The notes below the pieces were generated by a model that saw only the letters and a list, made by a program, of their open reading frames with translations, was not told where the DNA came from and made no database searches. Below are positions 1-7,741 of a DNA stretch of 64,000 nucleotides, piece after piece. Both the position numbers and the translations under genes were made by a program. Each line of letters starts with the position of its first letter. Position 1 is the stretch's first letter. The DNA is from Rhodobacter calidifons (GTDB lineage Bacteria > Pseudomonadota > Alphaproteobacteria > Rhodobacterales > Rhodobacteraceae), in NCBI RefSeq assembly GCF_011174775.1, contig NZ_JAANHS010000009.1, positions 1 through 64,000 of the forward strand. Direction: 5' to 3'.

Positions 1-2207
1 GCGTCAGAGGCCGGGGCGCCGGCTTCCGCCGGGGGCGCCGAAACGGCAGCGGCCGCCCGGGCGGCGGCCGTTGCGACCTCGCTGCGCGACGGCGGCACTA
101 GCGGCGGCTTGCCCGCGATCAGGAACACCCCGTCCGGGCTGAGAATCCCCTCTGGCGTCGGCTTCAGCAGGCCGGCGGCATCGAACTGATAGACCGTGCC
201 CGGCGCCGGCGGTGGCATGATCGGGTCGGGCAGGCTGTCGCGCAGCTCGGCCAGGGGCGGCAGGGCCAGCGCGTCCAGCGCCGGGGGCGGTGCGTCCATG
301 GCCGACAGGAAGATCTCGTCCTGATCCTCGACCGGGGCGGCGGCCGTGGCGACCTCGGTGGTCACGGCGGTCGCCGGAGCGGGTTCGGGTGCGGGTGCCG
401 CAGCGGCGCGGGTCTCGGGGGCGGGTTCGGGGGCAGGTTCGGCGACATCGGCCGACAGGGTGGCCAGATCGACCGGATCACCGGCAGCATCACCGGCAGC
501 ATCACCGGCAGCCGCCGTTTCGACATCGGCGGCCAGATCGGCCGCGGCGTCGGAGCCGGCCGGCACGGTCTCGGTCGCCAGCGCGTCGAGGTCGGCGGAC
601 CGCGCCATGTCCCCGGCTTCTGGCAGCGGGTCGGTCAGCCCCTCGGGATCCTGCAAGTCGGCCAGCATCTCGTCGCTGGCATCGGGGATGGTCTCGATGG
701 CGGTGGCGGATTGCAGAGCCGCCTCGCGCGAGCCCATGAAATACGAGGCCCAGGCGGCCACCAGCGCCAGGAACAGGAGCAGCAGCCCCACCATGACCAT
801 GAACACGGTGCCGCTGCGCCGTTTCGCCGGCTGCGCGCTGCCGAAGGTGCCGCCGGGGCGCGCGGGCGATTTCACCGTGGTCGGGCCGAGCGAGGGGCGC
901 GGAACGTCGCCGCCCTTGACCTTGACCTTGGCGCGGGTGCCGGGGATCGAGGGGGCGGTCACGAGTCCGGAAAAGCCCTTCGCCGTTGCCGGACGGGCGA
1001 CCGCAGGCTTGGCCGCGCCGGTGGCAGGCGCCGTGGGGCGGGTCACGCCGTTGACCGGGCGGGCCAGCGCATCGCCGCCAGCGGCGCGCCGGCTGGCGAA
1101 AGCCAGCAGGGCCGCCGAAGAGGGCGCGGGCGGAATCTCGTCGTCCGTCCGGTCGGCGGCGGCCAGCGTCGGCCGCGCCGTGTCGCGCCCGGATCCGGCG
1201 GGATCCTTGCGGAGCGGCGGCGGCTCGGCTTCGTCCTCGGGGAAGGCCGAGGTGTCGGTGACATGCGCGAAGGGGGCTTCCTCGGGCTCGGCCTCGGGCG
1301 CGGGCTTCCGGCCCGGGGCCTCGGCCAGGCTGGGGGCAGGGGCGGCAGCGTCGGCCGCGATCGGGGGGGCAGCCGGTGCGGCCTCATCCTCTGCCTCCGG
1401 GTCGAGCGCCTCTGCCAGATCTGCCGGCGGCGCGTCCGCCTTGGCGTCACCCAGCGATAGGTCGCCAGGCAGCGAAGGGTCGGCCGGCGGTGCGTCCGGC
1501 AGACCGGGCTCGGGCAGGTCGGCGTTCAGGGCCTCTTCCAGGCCGGGAAGCGGCTCGTCATCCTCGACCGGGGCCTCGGGGTCAGGCGTCGGTTCGCGGG
1601 CGGGGCTGGCCTCGGCCGCAGGGGCTGGCGCAGCGGCTTCGGGCTCGGCCCTGGGCAGTTCCCGATGCAGGATCGAGACCGGCTCGCGGTCGCGTTCGAC
1701 CGTCTCGTCCTCGGCCAGGATGCTGGCGGCGGCGGCGGTCGGGCCGAACCAGGGCTCGCCGACGAAGGTGCCCTCTTCGGGGATGGCGACGAAGGAGACC
1801 GGGTTCAGCCGGTGCTCGACGGCGAAGGCCTCGGCCTCCTCCAGGGTTTCCCGGGCCACCACCGCCACCTTGACCTTGGCGCCCTTGCCCGACCAGTCGA
1901 AGACAAGGTCCTCGACCGCATAGGGCGTCCGGCCTTCCAGCGCGGCGGCGATCTGGCGGCGCTTCTCGTCGCGGCTGGGGCCCGGGGCGTGGATTTCGGT
2001 GTAGAGGATCTGGCTGTTCGGCAGGATCAGCTTGGTGGCCACCCCCAGCGGCGACAGGCCAAGCGCGGTCTTGCGCAGGTAATCCAGGGCCTCGGCCAGG
2101 TCGGGGGCGTCGAAGGCGACCTCGCCGATCGAGAGCCAGCCCTTGGGCGTCCGGTGCAGAAGACCGATGGTCTCGCGCGTCAGGTCAAGTGCAAATGTCG
2201 GTTTCAT
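1..2207 (-). CDS. Membrane protein with N-terminal actin-like (PilM/GspL-type) domain and long Ala/Pro/Glu-rich region, partial
   Basis: The frame is open from an ATG at 2207 to the left window edge, so the C-terminus is missing. The first ~160 residues (MKPTFALDLTRETIGLLHR...) look like the actin-fold cytoplasmic domain of PilM/GspL-type proteins. About 300 acidic Ala/Pro-rich residues follow, then one hydrophobic segment at about residues 469-486, then a second Ala/Pro-rich region with a short AAGD repeat and a folded-looking piece (GTVYQFDAAGLLKPTPEG) near the edge. As I recall, proteins of this composition are often mislabelled translation initiation factor IF-2 in Rhodobacterales; nothing here supports that. 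The cytoplasmic domain, anchor and periplasmic tail are seen; a role in an envelope complex is inference. Confidence 0.75.
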   Translation of the reverse strand, partial: MKPTFALDLTRETIGLLHRTPKGWLSIGEVAFDAPDLAEALDYLRKTALGLSPLGVATKLILPNSQILYTEIHAPGPSRDEKRRQIAAALEGRTPYAVEDLVFDWSGKGAKVKVAVVARETLEEAEAFAVEHRLNPVSFVAIPEEGTFVGEPWFGPTAAAASILAEDETVERDREPVSILHRELPRAEPEAAAPAPAAEASPAREPTPDPEAPVEDDEPLPGLEEALNADLPEPGLPDAPPADPSLPGDLSLGDAKADAPPADLAEALDPEAEDEAAPAAPPIAADAAAPAPSLAEAPGRKPAPEAEPEEAPFAHVTDTSAFPEDEAEPPPLRKDPAGSGRDTARPTLAAADRTDDEIPPAPSSAALLAFASRRAAGGDALARPVNGVTRPTAPATGAAKPAVARPATAKGFSGLVTAPSIPGTRAKVKVKGGDVPRPSLGPTTVKSPARPGGTFGSAQPAKRRSGTVFMVMVGLLLLFLALVAAWASYFMGSREAALQSATAIETIPDASDEMLADLQDPEGLTDPLPEAGDMARSADLDALATETVPAGSDAAADLAADVETAAAGDAAGDAAGDPVDLATLSADVAEPAPEPAPETRAAAAPAPEPAPATAVTTEVATAAAPVEDQDEIFLSAMDAPPPALDALALPPLAELRDSLPDPIMPPPAPGTVYQFDAAGLLKPTPEGILSPDGVFLIAGKPPLVPPSRSEVATAAARAAAAVSAPPAEAGAPASD
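474..515. repeat. In-frame tandem 12-nt repeat inside the partial membrane protein
   Basis: The unit ATCACCGGCAGC occurs about three times in tandem and encodes a repeated Ala-Ala-Gly-Asp on the minus strand. It is a coding microrepeat in the low-complexity periplasmic region and not a CRISPR array. Confidence 0.7.
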
Positions 2208-2367
2208 GTCGCGGGTCTAGCACGGATCTTGGAGGTGCTGGAACGTGCCCCAGCCGGTTGCAGCCTTAGTAAAGCAGCTTTTCGCCGAAGGGAAGGAAAA
2301 CGGCCAAGGAAGCGGTTGCGCCGCGCGTCACAGTCCCGAATTGTCGCGCAAAACGAAGGAGACCCCG

Positions 2368-3063
2368 ATGCGTGCCCTGAATGCCCTGTTCCTGTCCGCG
2401 GCCCTTGTCCTGCCGCTGGCCGACCCCGTCCTGGCCGACGACCGCCCGACGCGCACGATCAGCGTCACCGGCACCGGCACGGTCGAGGCCGCGCCCGACA
2501 TGGCGACGCTGATGATCGGCGTCACCACCCAGGGCGACACGGCGGCTGCGGCGCTGGCCGCCAACACCGCCGCGACCGACGCGGTGATCGCGCGCCTGAC
2601 CGCCTCGGGGATCGAGGCGCGGGACATGCAGACCTCGAACCTGTCGATCAACCCGAACTGGACCGGCTATGACAGCAGCGCGCCCCGGATTTCGGGCTAT
2701 GTGGCGTCCAACATGCTGACCGTGCGGGTGCGCAAGCTGGACACGACCGGAGCGGTGCTGGATGCGGCGGTGGCGGACGGGGCCAACACGCTGAACGGGC
2801 TGACCTTCGGCCTGGCCGACCCCGAACCCGCCTATGCCGAAGCCCGCAAGGAGGCCGTGGCCGATGCCCGCGCCAAGGCGGAACTGCTGGCCGGGGCGGC
2901 GGGCGTCAGCCTGGGCGCGGTCCTGTCCATCGCCGATGGCGGCGCGATGACCGACCCGGCGCCGATGTACCGCGAGGCGGTCTCGGCCGCGCCGGTCCCG
3001 GTGGTCGGGGGCGAGCTGGGCCTTGTCGCCACGGTGACGCTGACCTTCGCCATCGCCGACTGA
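2368..3063 (+). CDS. SIMPL domain (DUF541) periplasmic protein
   Basis: A 231-residue protein starting at the ATG that follows AAGGAG at 2356-2361 with ideal spacing. Residues 1-23 form a signal peptide ending near VLA-DD. The rest matches the SIMPL/DUF541 family: an N-terminal RTISVTGTGTVEAAPDMA strand and a central region with NLSINPNW and ISGYVASNML. The family is periplasmic or outer-membrane associated and has been linked to oxidative stress, with no defined enzyme activity. It is transcribed divergently from the actin-fold membrane protein with a 160-bp gap. Family assignment is firm; function is not known. Confidence 0.9.
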   Translation: MRALNALFLSAALVLPLADPVLADDRPTRTISVTGTGTVEAAPDMATLMIGVTTQGDTAAAALAANTAATDAVIARLTASGIEARDMQTSNLSINPNWTGYDSSAPRISGYVASNMLTVRVRKLDTTGAVLDAAVADGANTLNGLTFGLADPEPAYAEARKEAVADARAKAELLAGAAGVSLGAVLSIADGGAMTDPAPMYREAVSAAPVPVVGGELGLVATVTLTFAIAD

Positions 3064-3193
3064 CACTGCGCGCAAAGCCGGACAAGCGGCGGAATTCGCA
3101 GCGATTCCGGCGCTTTCCTTTTGCGCCGCGTCATCTTTTGGCCAAAGTCGCCGGGCAGAACCCCGCCAAGAGGACAGAGCAGGAGCAGCCCCG

Positions 3194-4348
3194 ATGATCC
3201 GCGGACCGATCAGCCTTTTGATCGTCGGCTCGATCGCCTTGGTCATGTTCCTTCTGGTCGCGTTCGGCCCGCGCGCCTTCCGGGACTATCTGCCCGAATC
3301 CGCCCTTGCCCTTCTGGAAGGCCAGAGCCTGCAATCCGCCTTCGGTTCCGCAGGCGGCGGGGCGGGGGGGCGGACGGCCGCCGACCTGCTGGACGACGGC
3401 GCGGACGGGCTTGAGGCGAGGGGGCCGGTCGCGGCCCTGGCCGGCAACCGGCCGGTCTTCATCTCGCAGGTGCTGAAAGGCCACAGGACGCGCATCGCAA
3501 AGGACATCCCGGCCGAAATTACCACGATCCGGCCGATCTCCGGCTGCAAGCCGACCCCCCCGTCCGAAGCGGCGCTGGTGGGCCATGCGACCGCAGGGCA
3601 CAGCGGGCTGGAGCTTGCGCTGATGACTTACGACGACAGGGTCCTGGCCGAGGCGGTGCAGGTCTTCGTGAACAGCTACCGCAAGACGGGCACCGGCCTT
3701 GCCTCGGCCGGGACCGAACTGGCCTATGAAGCCTACGATGTCGCGGTCACCGAAACCGCTCGCCCGGTCTATCTCGTGTTGCTGAACCTTCACGGCCACC
3801 GGATCTGGAACATCCACCTTGCCGAGGGCGCCCGGATCGAAAGGGTCGTGCTGCTGGGCGGCAGACAGGCCGGCGTGGCCAATCTGGACCCGGTGGTTCC
3901 CGTCGAGGTCATTTCGGGCGAGGGCCTTGCCGCCTGCGGCCTGGCCCCGGCCTATCCGCTGAACCCCGGGCACCGCTTCTTCCAGGTGCTGGCCTCGGGC
4001 TCCGGGACCTATCGTCAGGAGGCAGAGGTCAAGCTTGCCGCCATGGACGAGGCGATCCGGGCCTGGAACATCTGGTTCCGCGACACGTTCGGCGTCTCGG
4101 CCGAGGCGACCCGCGCCGGGTTCGACAGGGGGATGGTCTCGGTCGTTGGTCCCGAACCGGGCGAGGCCGGGCCGCTGGCCGTCTATGCGCCGATCCAGGG
4201 CGCGCGCATCCGGGCGACGCAGGACAGCTATTTCGAGATCCGCGGTCAGGGCGAGGCCGCCAGCAGCTTTGCCGGGCGGGTCAGGGCCATCGCGACCAGC
4301 TTTGCCTTCGGCGATCTGACCTATCTGCGCCAGGGGGTGTCCTTCTGA
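3194..4348 (+). CDS. Membrane-anchored protein of unknown function
   Basis: This 384-residue protein is not one I recognise. Residues 7-26 form an N-terminal anchor (LLIVGSIALVMFLLVAFGPR) followed by a Gly/Ala-rich linker at about 50-70 and a mixed alpha/beta domain that would lie in the periplasm. The start follows AGGAG at 3181-3185. Its stop overlaps the ATG of the next gene (TGATG), so the two are probably translationally coupled and may act together. No catalytic motif is evident. Confidence 0.8.
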   Translation: MIRGPISLLIVGSIALVMFLLVAFGPRAFRDYLPESALALLEGQSLQSAFGSAGGGAGGRTAADLLDDGADGLEARGPVAALAGNRPVFISQVLKGHRTRIAKDIPAEITTIRPISGCKPTPPSEAALVGHATAGHSGLELALMTYDDRVLAEAVQVFVNSYRKTGTGLASAGTELAYEAYDVAVTETARPVYLVLLNLHGHRIWNIHLAEGARIERVVLLGGRQAGVANLDPVVPVEVISGEGLAACGLAPAYPLNPGHRFFQVLASGSGTYRQEAEVKLAAMDEAIRAWNIWFRDTFGVSAEATRAGFDRGMVSVVGPEPGEAGPLAVYAPIQGARIRATQDSYFEIRGQGEAASSFAGRVRAIATSFAFGDLTYLRQGVSF

Positions 4349-5169
4349 TGCTGCGGCTTCTGATCGGAACCGGGGTGCTGCTGATGGCGATCGGCTTCGG
4401 CGCAGCGGGCTGGCAATACTGGCAGAGCCTGCCCGGGGCCGAAGTCGCCGTGACGGAAGGCCCGGCCCCTGCCACAGCGCCGCCCGCCCCTGCAAGTGGG
4501 ACGGCCGCTTCTGCCGTGCCGGTGCAACGGCAGGGCTGGCTGATCTCGGCCTCTGGCGGGCTGGTGCCGCAAGAGGACGTGCGGGCCTATCTTGCGCAAG
4601 AGCGTTTTGCCGAAACCCGGATGGTCACGGTGACGCGTCAGGCGCGTCTGTCCGAGCTTCTGGTGGAGGGCGAGACGCTGCCGCAGCCGGAATACCTTCA
4701 GGTCCTGGCCGACATCCGGGCGCCTAAGGTGGCCGACGGGCTTTGCGCCGTTCTGGTCCAGTCCTTTGCCACCCATTGCGCGGTCAACAGGGCCCGGGTT
4801 GTCGAAGGCAGCGTGGACCCTGTCGCGGGGACGGCACGGTTCCGGCTGGAACTGGCCTATCGCCTGCCGGACAGGGCCGCGCTGCCCGACCTTGCGGCGC
4901 ATGTGCTGCGCAGCGACACGGCCGCGCTGATGCTGGAGCCCGGCGCCGAAGGCACCGCCAGCGCCGAGGCGGCGCTGGCCGTCGCCCTGGATCTGGGGGC
5001 CGAGGCCTGCGCGGCGCGGGCCGAGGCGCTGCTTTGCCGCGTGGTGCAGGTCGCGCTGGACTGGGCGCCGGACCGCCCGGTGCAGGCCCGGGCGAGGATC
5101 GCCTGGCTGGCCCCCTTGCCGAAGGGCATGTTCACCGCCCCGCCGCTGACCCCGGCGACCGGAGGCTAG
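4348..5169 (+). CDS. Membrane-anchored protein of unknown function, coupled to the preceding gene
   Basis: A 273-residue protein with an N-terminal hydrophobic segment (LRLLIGTGVLLMAIGFGAAG), an Ala/Pro linker to about residue 50, and a periplasmic domain with several Cys residues. I do not recognise the family. The ATG overlaps the upstream stop by one base, giving a two-gene unit of similarly built one-pass proteins. It ends 25 bp from the convergent metY gene. Confidence 0.8.
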   Translation: MLRLLIGTGVLLMAIGFGAAGWQYWQSLPGAEVAVTEGPAPATAPPAPASGTAASAVPVQRQGWLISASGGLVPQEDVRAYLAQERFAETRMVTVTRQARLSELLVEGETLPQPEYLQVLADIRAPKVADGLCAVLVQSFATHCAVNRARVVEGSVDPVAGTARFRLELAYRLPDRAALPDLAAHVLRSDTAALMLEPGAEGTASAEAALAVALDLGAEACAARAEALLCRVVQVALDWAPDRPVQARARIAWLAPLPKGMFTAPPLTPATGG

Positions 5170-5194
5170 CCAGCGGGGCGTGCCGGGCCTTCGG

Positions 5195-6484
5195 TCAGGC
5201 CGTGGCCTTGGCCAGCGCCTGATCCAGATCGGCGATGATGTCGCGCACGTCCTCGATCCCGATCGAGACCCGCACCACGTCCGGCGCGGCGCCCGCCTTG
5301 ATCTGGGCTTCCTCGGACAATTGCCGGTGGGTGGTCGAGGCCGAATGGATGATGAGAGACCGCGTGTCGCCGAGGTTGGCGACATGGGAAAAGAGCTTCA
5401 CGTTGTCGATGAGCTTGACGCAGGCCTCATAGCCACCCTTGACGCTGAAGGTGAAGAGCGCCCCCGGCCCCTTCGGCGTGATCTTCTGCGCCAGGTGATG
5501 ATAGGGCGAGGATTTCAGGCCCGGCCAGGTGACCTTGCCGATCCGGGGATCCTGCTCCAGCCATTCGGCCACGATCTTCGCGTTCTGGACATGACGCTCC
5601 ATCCGCAGGGCGAGCGTCTCGATCCCCATCAGGGTGTAGTGCGCGCCTTGCGGGTTCATGGTCATGCCAAGGTCGCGCAGGCCGATGGCGATGGAGTGGA
5701 AGGTGAAGGCCATGTTGCCGAGCGTGGGGTGGAAGACGAGGCCGTGATAGGCGGGCTCGGGCTGGGAGAGGGAGGGGAACTTGTCGTCCCTGGACCAGTC
5801 GAATTTGCCGCTGTCCACTACTATCCCGCCGGTGACGGTGCCGTTGCCGGTGAGATATTTGGTGGCCGAATGGACGACGAGCGTCGCGCCGTGCTCGATC
5901 GGGCGGCAGAGGTAGGGGCTGGCCGTGGTGTTGTCCACGATCAGCGGGATATGGGCCTGTTCGGCCACGCGGGCGATGGCGGGGAGGTCGGAGAGGGCGC
6001 CGCCGGGGTTGCAGATCGTCTCGCAGAAGAGCGCGCGGGTGTCGGGGTCGATGGCCTTTTCGATCTCTTTGGGGTCGTCGAAATCGACGAACTTCGCCGA
6101 CCAGCCGAACTTGCGGATGGTGTTCGAGAACTGCTGGATCGTGCCGCCGTAGAGTTTGGTGGAGGCCACGATGTTGCGCCCCGGCGCCATGAGCGGGAAA
6201 AGCGCCATGATCTGCGCCGCGTGGCCCGAGGAGCAGGCGATGGCCCCCGCCCCGCCCTCCAGCGCCGCAACCCGGTTGGCCAGCGCGGACACGGTGGGGT
6301 TCGTGAGGCGGGAGTAGATGTAGCCGACCTCTTGCAGGTTGAAGAGCTTGGCGGCGTGGTCGGCGTCGCGGAAGACGTAGGCGGTGGTCTGGTAGATCGG
6401 GACCTGCCGCGCGCCGGTCGCGGGGTCGGGGGCGGTGCCGGCGTGGATGGCAAGCGTCTCGAAGCCGAGGGGTCTGTCGGTCAT
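5195..6484 (-). CDS. metY: O-acetylhomoserine aminocarboxypropyltransferase (sulfhydrylase)
   Basis: A 429-residue cytosolic PLP enzyme of the Cys/Met metabolism family that makes homocysteine from O-acetylhomoserine and sulfide. The start MTDRPLGFETLAIHAG is preferred over an upstream extension because GGAGG precedes it. Family signatures are YSRLTNPTVSALANRVA for cofactor and substrate binding and HSATKYLTGNGT with the PLP lysine. The length fits MetY (about 425-430) better than cystathionine gamma-synthase (about 380-400). metR and metF lie about 6 kb away; there is no operon link. Confidence 0.9.
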   Translation of the reverse strand: MTDRPLGFETLAIHAGTAPDPATGARQVPIYQTTAYVFRDADHAAKLFNLQEVGYIYSRLTNPTVSALANRVAALEGGAGAIACSSGHAAQIMALFPLMAPGRNIVASTKLYGGTIQQFSNTIRKFGWSAKFVDFDDPKEIEKAIDPDTRALFCETICNPGGALSDLPAIARVAEQAHIPLIVDNTTASPYLCRPIEHGATLVVHSATKYLTGNGTVTGGIVVDSGKFDWSRDDKFPSLSQPEPAYHGLVFHPTLGNMAFTFHSIAIGLRDLGMTMNPQGAHYTLMGIETLALRMERHVQNAKIVAEWLEQDPRIGKVTWPGLKSSPYHHLAQKITPKGPGALFTFSVKGGYEACVKLIDNVKLFSHVANLGDTRSLIIHSASTTHRQLSEEAQIKAGAAPDVVRVSIGIEDVRDIIADLDQALAKATA

Positions 6485-6545
6485 GTTGTCCTCCCATGTC
6501 TGGAGGCGAGGGTAGGGGGGAACGGGGCGCGAGGCAACGGGGACC

Positions 6546-6600
6546 GCGCCGCGCGCGGCGCCTTTGGCCAAGATAGGGAAATCAATGGCTTGAGCGCGGG
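6546..6600. repeat. Dispersed element with GCGCCGCG/CGCGGCGC palindrome, copy 1
   Basis: A 16-bp perfect palindrome at 6546-6561 is followed by a T-rich stretch and then GAAATCAATGGCTTG. The same palindrome and a related tail (GAAATCAAGAGGTTG) follow topA at 23793. The element lies upstream of metY, between divergent genes. Confidence 0.65.
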
Positions 6601-6701
6601 CGTTTACGGAATTTTCATCCTTGCCCGCAGGTTTCGGGAGAAGGATCGTTGCGGCTGCGGGGGGTCCGTGCTTGGATTGTCCCGTCCTGTCGCGGAGCCA
6701 A

Positions 6702-7109
6702 ATGCCGATGCTGACCCCCTTCCATCTGGCCTATCACGTCACCAGCCTTGATGAGGCGCGCGCCTTCTATGGGGGCGTGCTGGGCTGCCGGGAGGGGACC
6801 TGGGTCGATTTCGACTTCTTCGGGCACCAGATCAGCCTGCATCTGGGCGAGCCGTTCAGGACGACGAACACCGGGAAGGTGGGGGACCACATGGTGCCGA
6901 TGCCGCATCTGGGGCTGGTGCTGCATCTGCCGGAGTGGCGGGCTCTGGCCGACCGGCTGTCGGCGGCGGGGGTGGCGTTCGTCCTGCCGCCGCAGGTGCC
7001 GTTCCAGGGTCAGCCGGGCGAGCAGTGGACGATGTTCTTCCGCGATCCGTCGGGCAATCCGATCGAGGTGAAGGGGTTTGCGCGGATGGAGGGGGTGTTT
7101 CAGGGGTGA
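6702..7109 (+). CDS. VOC superfamily (glyoxalase/dioxygenase-like) protein
   Basis: A 135-residue single-gene vicinal-oxygen-chelate protein. The paired beta-alpha-beta-beta-beta modules are visible (FHLAYHVTSLDEARAFYGGVLGCRE ... FFRDPSGNPIEVKGF, in pieces). Likely metal ligands are the His of HLAYH, the His of HQISLH and the Glu of NPIEVKG. Two in-frame ATGs (6702 and 6708) follow GGAG at 6694-6697; I took the first, though the second has longer spacing. The substrate cannot be told from sequence: lactoylglutathione lyase, dioxygenase or resistance proteins share the fold. Confidence 0.85.
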   Translation: MPMLTPFHLAYHVTSLDEARAFYGGVLGCREGTWVDFDFFGHQISLHLGEPFRTTNTGKVGDHMVPMPHLGLVLHLPEWRALADRLSAAGVAFVLPPQVPFQGQPGEQWTMFFRDPSGNPIEVKGFARMEGVFQG

Positions 7110-7116
7110 GTGGTGG

Positions 7117-7626
7117 TTAGGTCGTTGAAAAGACGCCCTGCATTTTCAGAAGCTCTTGCGCAATTTTGGCGGACTCATCTATCCGACGTGTCAACTCATC
7201 AAGGGAAATGATCTCGCCAGCTTTCGTATGGTCCTTGGGAGTGAAGCTGATGATCCCATGTATGTCGAACGTCCCATCTTCTCGCTTAGTCAAAACTAAT
7301 GGGCAATGAGCGATGATATTTCGGAAGCCGCAGAGCTTGAGCGCAACTGCAAAGACCTTCGTTGCCTGCGCGTGGCGCTCTGCTGCGTTTCTCGGATAGC
7401 GCTTCCTCAAGTAGCCAATGCGGGCAGCAAGATCGTCAGAGAAGATTGCATCCTGATCTGATCCCGTGATTTCAACGATCAGGAGACGGGTGGCGCTCTC
7501 TACTACGCCCATGTTCATAATGAAGCGGCCAACCGCCCATACCCAAGGGTCGTCGTCAGGATTAAGGAGTGCCTGGATCATTGGTGCGGTCCGCCTTTCC
7601 ATCCGCACATTGTTTAATCTGCTCAT
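7117..7626 (-). CDS. Hypothetical HEPN-like protein in a low-GC island
   Basis: A 169-residue mostly helical protein with no recognised family. Residues 102-107 read RNIIAH, which fits the Rx4-6H (RNxxxH) motif of HEPN RNase/toxin domains, and sit in a helix-rich context. The gene is near 50% G+C (28 of 60 in one line I counted) against about two-thirds around it, and codon use differs from neighbours, suggesting recent transfer. The ATG at 7626 lacks a clear Shine-Dalgarno. No nucleotidyltransferase (MNT) antitoxin gene is adjacent. The HEPN call is inference from one motif. Confidence 0.6.
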   Translation of the reverse strand: MSRLNNVRMERRTAPMIQALLNPDDDPWVWAVGRFIMNMGVVESATRLLIVEITGSDQDAIFSDDLAARIGYLRKRYPRNAAERHAQATKVFAVALKLCGFRNIIAHCPLVLTKREDGTFDIHGIISFTPKDHTKAGEIISLDELTRRIDESAKIAQELLKMQGVFSTT

Positions 7627-7653
7627 TTGGTCGACGCCAATCCTGAAACGTCC

Positions 7654-7676
7654 GGTGCGCTGTAGCGCACCCTACG
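7654..7676. repeat. Dispersed GGTGCGC/GCGCACC palindromic element, copy 1
   Basis: A 7-bp inverted repeat with TGTA loop (GGTGCGCTGTAGCGCACC) followed by CTACG. The identical 23 bp recur at 29541-29563. It lies between the low-GC gene and the antiporter gene. It resembles REP-type extragenic palindromes. Confidence 0.8.
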
Positions 7677-7741
7677 ATGCGTTTCCGGTTGCGCTTGGCG
7701 CCTGAGCGGCCAAAGCTGGCCCACCGGCAGAGGAGCATCGC

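Noticed and set aside
474-515. Possible CRISPR-like short repeats
   Set aside because: Twelve-base units without spacers, in frame inside a coding region.
346-1923. 525-residue Ala/Ser-rich plus-strand frame near the left edge
   Set aside because: It is the antisense of the Ala/Pro-rich membrane protein, whose minus frame has a sensible start and TM segment.
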